Under the pieces are notes generated by a model. The model saw nothing but the letters and a program-made list of their open reading frames with translations, was not told the origin of the DNA and did not search any database. From an uncultured Clostridia bacterium (lineage in GTDB: Bacteria; Bacillota; Clostridia; Christensenellales; Aristaeellaceae), in the NCBI GenBank assembly GCA_934647145.1, contig CAKUFB010000140.1:1-6965 (forward strand): a stretch of DNA of 6,965 nucleotides, written 5' to 3'. This document shows, piece by piece, positions 1 through 4,551 of the stretch. Each line of letters opens with the position of its first letter. The first letter of the stretch is position 1. A program made the position numbers and the translations under genes.

Positions 1-111
1 GGCGTTTCGCTCTTCAGAATCTGACTGTTATCTGTCATTCTTCTCTATATCGTTTTCAAGGATCGCTCCCGTCTCGCCAGAGCCTCGCTCGCGCGCCCCT
101 CGCTCGACGGC
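1..111 (-). other. Putative transcribed leader of a leftward rRNA operon
   Basis: Read on the minus strand, this segment starts at about the expected transcription start of the strong promoter at 118-146. It runs off the left edge without a convincing gene. It contains a GC-rich stretch with GAGCGAGG repeated twice at a 15-nt interval, then a boxA-like element (52-65). A small inverted repeat, TCAGA-T-TCTGA, lies in roughly the first 25 bases. Strong promoter, GC-rich start, boxA and then a short AT-rich leader is the arrangement seen before 16S rRNA in Bacillota. No mature 16S sequence lies inside the window, so a tRNA or other stable-RNA operon remains possible. A minus-strand reading frame across this region also crosses the promoter and is judged spurious. 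Confidence 0.55.
52..65 (-). promoter_or_regulatory. boxA-like antitermination element
   Basis: The minus strand reads CGATCCTTGAAAAC. This matches the TTGAAAAC core of the Bacillota rRNA boxA (B. subtilis type TGCTCTTTGAAAAC). In rRNA leaders boxA RNA binds NusB and S10 (NusE) to protect the untranslated transcript from early termination. It lies about 45 nt downstream of the predicted start of the strong leftward promoter, where a leader boxA is expected. The call rests on the motif and its placement; the rRNA gene itself is outside the window. Confidence 0.6.
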
Positions 112-117
112 TTGATT

Positions 118-146
118 AGTATACCAAAGAATCCCCGCTTTGTCAA
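118..146 (-). promoter_or_regulatory. Very strong leftward sigma-A promoter (rrn-type)
   Basis: On the minus strand the -35 is TTGACA (plus 141-146), a perfect match. A spacer of exactly 17 nt follows, then a -10 of TATACT (plus 118-123), a 5/6 match preceded by TGG, giving an extended -10. AT-rich DNA upstream of the -35 (about 147-185) could act as an UP element. A G lies 7 nt past the -10 (position 111); initiation with G is typical of growth-rate-regulated rRNA promoters in Bacillota. The strength and the downstream boxA point to stable-RNA transcription. Confidence 0.8.
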
Positions 147-214
147 ACCTTTTTCTCACAATATTCCTACCTATTATAATCATCCAATTCATGCGCTCCG
201 CCCCTCTTTTTTCT

Positions 215-228
215 TCCGAACATTCGGA
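215..228. repeat. Short perfect inverted repeat (TCCGAA-CA-TTCGGA)
   Basis: This is a 6-bp perfect inverted repeat with a 2-nt centre, in the AT-rich spacer between the leftward promoter and the rightward promoter at 261-289. It could be an operator or a weak hairpin. It does not fit the LexA/DinR box, because spacing and flanks differ. No regulator can be named from the sequence. Confidence 0.4.
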
Positions 229-235
229 TTTATTT

Positions 236-250
236 CGTAACATTGTTGCG
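236..250. promoter_or_regulatory. Operator-like palindrome upstream of the zinc-ribbon gene promoter
   Basis: CGTAACATTGTTGCG is a 7-bp inverted repeat around a single central base, with one T-G position. It ends 10 bp upstream of the -35 of the rightward promoter. That placement would suit an activator site, or a repressor site for transcription in either direction. No known regulator motif is recognised. Confidence 0.3.
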
Positions 251-260
251 ATAATATTCC

Positions 261-289
261 TTTACAACGCTTCCGTCTGGGAGTACAAT
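261..289 (+). promoter_or_regulatory. Sigma-A promoter for the zinc-ribbon gene
   Basis: The -35 TTTACA (261-266) and -10 TACAAT (284-289) each match the consensus at 5/6 and are separated by exactly 17 nt. The predicted start is near 296, leaving a leader of under 30 nt before the ribosome-binding site (about 311-315) and the ATG at 324. It drives the small gene at 324-569 and possibly the genes beyond its terminator by readthrough. Confidence 0.7.
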
Positions 290-323
290 AACGGGAGCTG
301 AACACGGAAAGGGAGAGATTTTG

Positions 324-569
324 ATGAGATGCGGTTGTCCCGTCTGCGGCGCGTACATGGCGCAATCCGAGGGACTGGAAAAAGGCTGCGTGTGCCCCCA
401 GTGCGGTGCGCGATGCAAGGACTGCCTGGGCACGGACACGGTTATCAGCCGTGAAGCGCTGCAGGCGCTGAAAAAAACGGACTGGCTGACGCCGAACTTT
501 GACTCCGAGATACCGGCAGAAGAGGAAGCGCCTGCGGACGAGGCGCACGACCCGTCGGAGAAGCGGTAG
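324..569 (+). CDS. Small Cys-rich zinc-ribbon-like protein, function unknown
   Basis: This is an 81-residue protein that I do not recognise as a named family. It has eight cysteines in the first 34 residues, including three CxxC knuckles: C5-C8, C24-C27 and C31-C34, with extra cysteines at 3 and 22. The C5-C8/C24-C27 spacing resembles a zinc ribbon, and C31-C34 could bind a second metal or act in redox. From about residue 60 the tail is acidic (EIPAEEEAPADEAHDP) and probably disordered. No signal peptide or membrane segment is seen, so it is probably cytoplasmic. The ATG at 324 is preferred to the in-frame TTG at 321 because GGGAG lies 8 nt upstream of the ATG. It has its own sigma-A promoter and a terminator, so it seems to be monocistronic. 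Proximity to the collagen-like gene is suggestive only. Confidence 0.75.
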   Translation: MRCGCPVCGAYMAQSEGLEKGCVCPQCGARCKDCLGTDTVISREALQALKKTDWLTPNFDSEIPAEEEAPADEAHDPSEKR

Positions 570-587
570 CACGGCAGGCTGTGGAAA

Positions 588-595
588 CATACTAT
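588..595 (+). promoter_or_regulatory. Candidate mother-cell (sigma-E/sigma-K) -10 element
   Basis: CATACTAT differs at one base from the sigma-E -10 CATACAAT and resembles the sigma-K CATAnnnTA pattern. A CAC at 570-572 could serve as a sigma-K-type -35 (consensus AC), but the 15-nt gap is slightly short, and no good sigma-E -35 is visible. It lies between the zinc-ribbon stop codon and the terminator, where a promoter for the collagen-like gene would have to be. The evidence is one hexamer-scale match plus context. Confidence 0.25.
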
Positions 596-601
596 GTGGG
601 G

Positions 602-628
602 CGGGCGGTATGCCTGCCCGACTTTTTT
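602..628 (+). terminator. Rho-independent terminator after the zinc-ribbon gene
   Basis: A 7-bp stem (602-608 CGGGCGG with 614-620 CTGCCCG, one G-T wobble) closes a 5-nt loop. It is followed by AC and six T (623-628). This is a standard intrinsic terminator 32 nt after the stop codon. It ends only 17 nt before the collagen-like start codon, so that gene needs readthrough or a promoter close to or inside this spacer. Confidence 0.8.
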
Positions 629-632
629 ATTC

Positions 633-638
633 GAGGTG
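633..638 (+). promoter_or_regulatory. Ribosome-binding site deciding the collagen-like start
   Basis: GAGGTG matches the 3' end of the anti-Shine-Dalgarno complement AGGAGGTG. It lies 7 nt before the ATG at 646 but only 1 nt before the in-frame ATG at 640, so 646 is preferred. In-frame starts further upstream would precede or cross the terminator and are unlikely. Confidence 0.6.
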
Positions 639-645
639 CATGCAC

Positions 646-1752
646 ATGCCCTGCTTTCCTCCGATGACCCACCCCTGTGGCTGCGGAGGCTCATTTCCGC
701 CGCCCATTCCTCCGGTGAACCGCCCCTGCGGCTGCGGAGGCCCTCTTCCGCCGCCCATTCCCCCGGTGATCGGCCCCGCCGGCCCGACCGGCCCCATGGG
801 CCCCACCGGCCCTGTTGGCCCGGCTGGCGCGATAGGTGCGACAGGCGCGATTGGCCCGACCGGCCCCGCTGGCCCTGTGGGCGCAACAGGTGCAACCGGC
901 CCTATCGGCCCCACTGGCCCTGCGGGTGCGACAGGCGCAACAGGTGAAACTGGCCCCACTGGCCCGGCTGGCCCCGCTGGCCCTGTGGGCGCGACGGGTG
1001 CAACAGGCGCGGTTGGCCCGGCTGGCCCGGCTGGCCCCACTGGCCCTGCGGGTGCGACGGGCGCAACAGGTGCGATTGGCCCCACTGGCCCTGCGGGCCC
1101 TGCTGGTGCGACAGGCGCAACAGGTGAAACCGGCCCGACCGGCCCTGCGGGCCCTGTGGGCGCGACAGGCGCAACAGGTGAAACCGGCCCTATCGGCCCC
1201 ACTGGCCCTGCGGGTGCGACGGGTGCAACGGGTGAAACCGGCCCTATCGGCCCCACTGGCCCTGCGGGTGCGACGGGTACAACGGGTGCGGTTGGCCCGA
1301 CCGGCCCGACTGGCCCGACGCTGAACTCCGCGCTCTATAACCAGCTGCCCAACAGCACGGCGGTCATCGCGCCCGCAGCCGTGCTTCCGATGGCCAACGT
1401 ACGCCTGGTTGGCAGTGACCTGGCCTTCGACGCGGCGAACAACGCGGTCACAGTGGCCACGGACGGCACGTATCTGGTCATCTGGCATGTCTCGGGCACG
1501 CTGCCTACGGCGGGCGACCTGATGATCTCCCTGGATTCTCAGGACGGCGCGACGACCTATGCGCTTTCCGGCGTCAACGCTCCAACCGCCAACCTCTCCC
1601 AGACGGTGACCGGCTCCACAGTCGTGCCTCTGACGGCGGGTTCCAGTCTGGCGCTGCGCAGCCGGTCGACCGACTCCCTGACCCTGCTGCCGCTGAACGG
1701 TCAGAACGACGTACAGTACACCACTGCCCTCACCGTCGTGCGGGTGGGCTGA
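646..1752 (+). CDS. Collagen-like protein with BclA-C/C1q-like C-terminal domain
   Basis: This 368-residue protein has three parts. Residues 9-42 are two adjacent 17-residue copies of a motif with PCGCGG followed by PPPIPPV, so four cysteines sit in a Pro-rich stalk. Residues 43-225 are 61 uninterrupted Gly-X-Y triplets, mostly GPT, GPA, GAT, GPV and GPI, with only GET (four copies) adding charge. Thr is very common in the Y position, as in Thr-glycosylated bacterial collagens. Residues 226-368 form a beta-rich domain containing GTYLVIWHVSG and ending in TALTVVRVG, resembling the C1q/TNF-like trimerisation domain of BclA exosporium proteins. No classical signal peptide or LPXTG anchor is seen, which suits a spore-surface protein loaded from the mother cell. 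An adjacent glycosyltransferase and nearby sporulation genes support this. Such proteins also occur in phage and vegetative surface structures, so the spore location is inference. Confidence 0.85.
   Translation: MPCFPPMTHPCGCGGSFPPPIPPVNRPCGCGGPLPPPIPPVIGPAGPTGPMGPTGPVGPAGAIGATGAIGPTGPAGPVGATGATGPIGPTGPAGATGATGETGPTGPAGPAGPVGATGATGAVGPAGPAGPTGPAGATGATGAIGPTGPAGPAGATGATGETGPTGPAGPVGATGATGETGPIGPTGPAGATGATGETGPIGPTGPAGATGTTGAVGPTGPTGPTLNSALYNQLPNSTAVIAPAAVLPMANVRLVGSDLAFDAANNAVTVATDGTYLVIWHVSGTLPTAGDLMISLDSQDGATTYALSGVNAPTANLSQTVTGSTVVPLTAGSSLALRSRSTDSLTLLPLNGQNDVQYTTALTVVRVG
670..771 (+). repeat. Two tandem 51-bp units encoding a PCGCGG-PPPIPPV motif
   Basis: Units 670-720 and 721-771 encode 17 residues each and share PCGCGG and PPPIPPV, differing at a few positions (for example SF against PL after the CGCGG). 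The arrangement looks like an in-frame duplication in the N-terminal stalk. It doubles the CxC pairs available for disulphide cross-linking. Confidence 0.8.
772..1320 (+). repeat. Gly-X-Y coding repeat tract (61 triplets)
   Basis: The tract is 549 bp of 9-bp units starting GGN, with higher-order periods. The clearest is a 54-bp pair, 1177-1230 and 1231-1284, which differ at a single base (GAT to GTT in the last triplet). Such repeats can change copy number by slippage or recombination, and short-read assembly may have collapsed or expanded them. The opposite strand also reads as GP-rich open frames because GGCCC-type sequence is nearly self-complementary; this is a by-product. Confidence 0.9.
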
Positions 1753-1758
1753 ACAGAC

Positions 1759-1801
1759 GGGCCGCCGCCGCGCGCGACGGCCCTTCTCCATAAAAGAAGG
1801 G
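1759..1801 (+). promoter_or_regulatory. Two overlapping hairpins between the collagen-like and glycosyltransferase genes
   Basis: Hairpin A pairs GGGCCG (1759-1764) with CGGCCC (1778-1783). Hairpin B pairs CCCTTCT (1781-1787) with AGAAGGG (1795-1801). Both need bases 1781-1783, so the full stems exclude each other. Hairpin B also covers the first part of the glycosyltransferase ribosome-binding site (GGGAGG, 1799-1804). Hairpin A alone is followed by CCTTCTCC and is not a good intrinsic terminator. The arrangement could tune translation of the downstream gene or link it to translation of the collagen-like gene. Confidence 0.4.
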
Positions 1802-1810
1802 AGGACGCAA

Positions 1811-2872
1811 ATGAAAATCGCGGTCTATGCCATCTGCAAAAACGAGCGTCAGTTCATTGACCGCTGGGCGAAAACCGTCGAGGGCGCGGACGAGGTCGTG
1901 GTCGTGGACACCGGCTCGCAGGACGGCAGCGCCGAGCTGCTGCGCGGGAAAGGCTTCCGCGTGTATGAGGAGCGCTTCACGCCCTGGCGGTTCGATACCG
2001 CGCGCAACCGGTCGCTTGCGCTGGTCAGCGAGGATGCGGACGCATGCGTGTGCCTCGACCTGGACGAGACGCTCTCGCCCGGCTGGCGGCAGGCAATCGA
2101 GCAGGCTTTTCGCGACTGCGACCAGCTCGAGTACCGCTATGTCTGGTCGTTCAACCCGGACGGCAGTGACGGCGTGACCTTCTGGGCGAGCAAGATTCAC
2201 GCGCGTCACGGCTATTGCTGGGTCAATCCGGTTCATGAGGTGCTTTCCTGCGACCACTCGCCGAGGATCGTGCGCGCGCCCGGTCTGCGCGTAGAGCACC
2301 ATGCCGACCCCGGCAAGTCCCGGGCTCAGTACCTGCCCCTTCTGGAGCTGGCCGTGCGCGAGGATCCGCACAACGACCGAAACATGCACTACCTGGGGCG
2401 GGAGTACCTGTTCCGCGGGCGATACGGGGAGTGCATCGACACGCTGACGAGACACTTGCGCATGCCCGAGGCGGCCTGGGCAGACGAAAAGTGCGCTTCC
2501 TTCCGCTACATGGCGCGCGCGTACCAGGCTCTGGGACAGGTTGGCCAGGCCGAACGGTGTCTGCTTCACGCGGCGGCGACGGCACCCCACCTGCGCGAGG
2601 GCTGGGTCGAGCTGGGCAGGCTGTATTACGCGCGCGAGGATTGGCCGGGCGTGGCCTTCTGCATGACGCGCGCCCTGCGCATCGAAAACCGACCCGACAC
2701 CTATATCTCCGAGCCGGAAAGCTGGGGCGCGCTGCCCTGGGATCTGCTGTCGCTGGCCGAGTATCACCTGGGCTTGCGCGAAAAGGCGGTCGAGGCGGTT
2801 CAACGGGCGATCGAGCTGGCTCCGGACGACCCGCGCCTGCGCGAAAACCTGCGTTTAATGCAGTCTCCTTAG
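1811..2872 (+). CDS. GT2-type glycosyltransferase with C-terminal TPR-like repeats
   Basis: This 353-residue protein opens with a GT-A fold of glycosyltransferase family 2. It shows IAVYAICKNE at residues 3-12, VVDTGSQDGS (31-40, nucleotide-sugar binding loop), FDTARNRSL (61-69), the metal-binding acidic motif DLDE (83-86) and VHEVL (141-145). From about residue 190 it becomes helical with TPR-like units (around 191-215, 229-260, 263-292 and 313-342); the last contains EKAVEAVQRAIELAPDDP. No transmembrane segment is seen, so it probably acts in the cytoplasm. GT2-TPR enzymes of this type often glycosylate proteins. The gene begins 58 bp after the collagen-like stop in the same direction, and its likely acceptor is that protein's Thr-rich Gly-X-Y region. 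The C. difficile sgtA-bclA3 pair is a precedent. The ATG at 1811 has GGGAGG 6 nt upstream. Sugar donor and acceptor cannot be read from the sequence. Confidence 0.85.
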   Translation: MKIAVYAICKNERQFIDRWAKTVEGADEVVVVDTGSQDGSAELLRGKGFRVYEERFTPWRFDTARNRSLALVSEDADACVCLDLDETLSPGWRQAIEQAFRDCDQLEYRYVWSFNPDGSDGVTFWASKIHARHGYCWVNPVHEVLSCDHSPRIVRAPGLRVEHHADPGKSRAQYLPLLELAVREDPHNDRNMHYLGREYLFRGRYGECIDTLTRHLRMPEAAWADEKCASFRYMARAYQALGQVGQAERCLLHAAATAPHLREGWVELGRLYYAREDWPGVAFCMTRALRIENRPDTYISEPESWGALPWDLLSLAEYHLGLREKAVEAVQRAIELAPDDPRLRENLRLMQSP

Positions 2873-2881
2873 CACAGGAAC

Positions 2882-2901
2882 GATCCGGCTGCGGCCGGAT
2901 C
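2882..2901. terminator. Hairpin after the glycosyltransferase gene
   Basis: A perfect 8-bp stem, GATCCGGC (2882-2889) with GCCGGATC (2894-2901), closes a TGCG loop 9 nt after the stop codon. Only CTCT follows, with no T-run, so it is a weak intrinsic terminator or a 3'-end protecting stem. Confidence 0.5.
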
Positions 2902-2903
2902 TC

Positions 2904-2927
2904 TCCGGGGGAGTATCCTCCCCCGGA
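2904..2927. terminator. Strong 10-bp hairpin between convergent genes
   Basis: A perfect 10-bp stem, TCCGGGGGAG (2904-2913) with CTCCCCCGGA (2918-2927), closes a TATC loop. It lies between the rightward glycosyltransferase and leftward ypeB stop codons. Neither strand has a U-run after it, so termination would not be of the classical type. It may serve both convergent transcripts. Confidence 0.55.
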
Positions 2928-2938
2928 CCCCCTCCCCG

Positions 2939-4243
2939 CTATACGACCAGCGTGCCGCCCTCGTCCGAGATGACCTTGTAGATCTGCCGCTCGTCGCCGG
3001 TGCGCGCGTCGATGTAGATCAGGAACTCGGCCTCGCCCAGGCGGGTATGGCACTCGTAGCACAGCGCCTCGCCGGTCTCGAGCGGGATCACGCACAGGCG
3101 CGCCTTGTCGCAGATCAGGTGCGGACTGAGCCGCTCGCGGGCCTGCGCCTCGGTCAGCCCGGGCGTCAGATCCTCGCGCGTGCGGTGACTGGACAGGTAG
3201 TTGAGCGCCTCGAAGCCGATCACGCGCCCGGTAGCCAGCGACATCTGCACCTTGATCAGGTCGGGATAGAGGATCACGCCCTCCTGCCGCGCGGCGAAGT
3301 TGACGATGACCCGCCCCTCGTCGGCCAGCCAGTAGCTGACCTCCATCAGCCCGAAGCCCTGCTGCTTGAGGAAAATCTGCGCCAGGTCGATCACGCCCGC
3401 CGCCGTATACTGGGCACGCTCCACGCCGCTCTCGCACAGCATGTACACCACCGCGCCGCCCTGCTTGGTCACGGCCAGCACCAGGATGCCGTCGTCGGTA
3501 AAGCAGGTGATCTCCCAGACCGGCACCGGCGTTTCGCCCTCTCCGGTCAGGAAGGCGCGGCTGACCCGATCCTCGCCGATGAACGATTTCGCCTTTTCAA
3601 GCGCCTCTGCCGAGTCGCAGGGTGTGTCGTCCAGGGCGATCAGGCCATCCGTCTCGCGGCCGTCGGAAAACGGGCCGTCGTAGAGCAGCGTGGGGAAGGT
3701 CACCAGCGACTCAGCCGGCTGGGTATCGTTCAGGGACACCGCGTCCACCCGGCGGGTCAATACCTGAGCGCCCGTGTTCAGGCCCGCCGCCATGTCGCCC
3801 AGCTGCGCCTTGAGCTCGGCGCAGGCGCTCAGCAGCGCGGACAGCGTCTCGCCGTCCGCCTCGCCGATCGCGCCGCCCGCGCTCAGGCGGTTGTCCAGCG
3901 TGCGGCAGAAGTCGCCCACCTGGTTGGCAAACTTGATCGAGCCGCTGACCACCGGCAGATCGGCCGGCAGTGAGGAAAGGTTGACCTGCATGCTCTGCGC
4001 CTGGCGGGTGATTTCGCCCAGCAGCTTCTGCTCCTGCGCGCCCGACGCGGTCACCATCAGCTTCTCCAGGTCGCTTTCCATGCCCTCCACCAGCTCGACC
4101 GTCTCATAAAAGGCGCGCTGGTACTCCGCGCCCACCTGATTCTCCAGCGCCTTCACGCGGCAGACCTGCGTGGCCGCAAAGGCGATGCTCAGCGCCAGCA
4201 GCACGCTCAGGAACCAGGCGGGACGCCAGCCTTTTCTGTTCAT
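2939..4243 (-). CDS. ypeB: Germination protein YpeB
   Basis: YpeB is the partner of the cortex-lytic enzyme SleB, needed for SleB to be stable or correctly placed in the dormant spore. At 434 residues it is close to the usual length (about 450 in B. subtilis). It has an N-terminal transmembrane or signal-anchor segment (about residues 9-27), then a helical region containing KFANQVGDF (104-112), then the family signature FPTLLYDGPFSD (183-194). Three PepSY-like segments follow at about 210-270, 283-355 and 362-428. The ATG at 4243 is chosen over those at 4249 and 4303 because GGAGGT lies 8 nt upstream of it and only 2 nt before 4249. It is downstream of sleB on the same strand, but about 300 bp of palindromic repeats separate them. 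Forespore expression is expected from the family; no clear sigma-G promoter is visible just upstream. Confidence 0.93.
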   Translation of the reverse strand: MNRKGWRPAWFLSVLLALSIAFAATQVCRVKALENQVGAEYQRAFYETVELVEGMESDLEKLMVTASGAQEQKLLGEITRQAQSMQVNLSSLPADLPVVSGSIKFANQVGDFCRTLDNRLSAGGAIGEADGETLSALLSACAELKAQLGDMAAGLNTGAQVLTRRVDAVSLNDTQPAESLVTFPTLLYDGPFSDGRETDGLIALDDTPCDSAEALEKAKSFIGEDRVSRAFLTGEGETPVPVWEITCFTDDGILVLAVTKQGGAVVYMLCESGVERAQYTAAGVIDLAQIFLKQQGFGLMEVSYWLADEGRVIVNFAARQEGVILYPDLIKVQMSLATGRVIGFEALNYLSSHRTREDLTPGLTEAQARERLSPHLICDKARLCVIPLETGEALCYECHTRLGEAEFLIYIDARTGDERQIYKVISDEGGTLVV

Positions 4244-4251
4244 AGCCATAA

Positions 4252-4257
4252 ACCTCC
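4252..4257 (-). promoter_or_regulatory. Ribosome-binding site deciding the ypeB start
   Basis: The minus strand reads GGAGGT here, 8 nt before the ATG at 4243 and only 2 nt before the alternative ATG at 4249. This supports a protein beginning MNRKGWRPAW. Confidence 0.7.
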
Positions 4258-4313
4258 ATTGGAACGATTGGGGGAGAACGCCGGGAAGTCCGACCGACAG
4301 CATCTATGCAGAC

Positions 4314-4439
4314 CGCAGACCCCTCAGTCGCCTTGCGGCGACAGCTCCCCTTTCAGGAGAGCCTATACGACGCACACCCTGCCTCCCCTGAAAGGGGAGG
4401 TGCCTGTGAAACAGGCGGTGGGGTTCGAACCACGCAGAC
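4314..4439. mobile_element. MITE-like palindromic element with flanking direct repeats
   Basis: The core (about 4321-4432) is non-coding and rich in perfect inverted repeats. One hairpin is GTCGCC-TTGC-GGCGAC (4327-4342). A long-range 13-bp pair joins CTCCCCTTTCAGG (4345-4357) to CCTGAAAGGGGAG (4387-4399). Another hairpin is CCTCCCCT-GAA-AGGGGAGG (4382-4400), and another GCCTGT-GAA-ACAGGC (4402-4416). The outer ends are imperfectly complementary (GACCCCTCAG near 4318, GGTGGGGTTC near 4418). CGCAGAC occurs directly before (4314-4320) and after (4433-4439), a possible 7-bp target duplication. I recall similar palindrome-rich spacers in gut Clostridia but cannot name the family. No transposase is encoded. 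It interrupts the usual close sleB-ypeB spacing. Confidence 0.55.
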
Positions 4440-4440
4440 T

Positions 4441-4467
4441 TCGAGGCCTTCAATCGATGGGCCTCGA
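4441..4467. repeat. 8-bp inverted repeat
   Basis: TCGAGGCC (4441-4448) and GGCCTCGA (4460-4467) are perfectly complementary across an 11-nt loop. It lies next to the MITE-like element in the sleB-ypeB gap and could be part of the same or another repeat unit. No T-run follows on either strand. Confidence 0.6.
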
Positions 4468-4491
4468 CAGTCGTCGATAGAACCCGCGGAA

Positions 4492-4551
4492 GCAAGTGGG
4501 TGCAGGCTCAGCCTGCCGGCAGCTAGTGGCCGTCGGCACTGCCGACCTACG
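4492..4551. repeat. Two 30-bp hairpin units in tandem
   Basis: GCAAGTGG at 4492 and GCTAGTGG at 4522 begin two units 30 bp apart, each carrying a hairpin at the same offset. The hairpins are GCAGGC-TCA-GCCTGC (4502-4516) and GTCGGC-ACT-GCCGAC (4532-4546). Stem bases differ between the units but pairing is kept, so the fold rather than the primary sequence appears conserved. The second unit runs into the sleB stop codon (4547-4549). Confidence 0.5.

Noticed and set aside
173..178. Second leftward promoter from a perfect TATAAT on the minus strand
   Set aside because: No acceptable -35 lies 16-18 nt upstream and there is no TGn extension; it is more likely part of the AT-rich upstream region of the strong promoter.
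215..228. LexA/DinR SOS box
   Set aside because: The half-sites are separated by 2 nt and do not give GAAC-N4-GTTC.
28..243. Minus-strand 71-codon reading frame at the left edge
   Set aside because: It runs straight through the strong leftward promoter and boxA leader, has no family resemblance and no good ribosome-binding site.
627..1256. Minus-strand 209-codon frame that also reads as a GP-rich, collagen-like protein
   Set aside because: It arises because GGCCC-type codons are nearly self-complementary. The sense strand has the ribosome-binding site, the N-terminal motif and the folded C-terminal domain.
2223..3437. Long minus-strand frame (404 codons) across the end of ypeB and the glycosyltransferase
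   Set aside because: It overlaps two well-supported genes, is Arg/Pro/Ala-rich as expected of a shadow frame in GC-rich DNA, and crosses the hairpins between convergent genes.
3047..3973. Plus-strand 308-codon frame opposite ypeB
   Set aside because: It is an antisense shadow in GC-rich DNA with no recognisable domain; ypeB on the other strand is clearly supported.
4418..4433. tRNA T-arm-like sequence (GGTTCGAACC)
   Set aside because: It resembles a T-loop, but the 5-bp stem is incomplete and no acceptor, anticodon or D arm surrounds it.
4318..4546. CRISPR array
   Set aside because: The repeats are palindromes of different sequence without a constant direct repeat and spacer pattern, and no cas genes are present.
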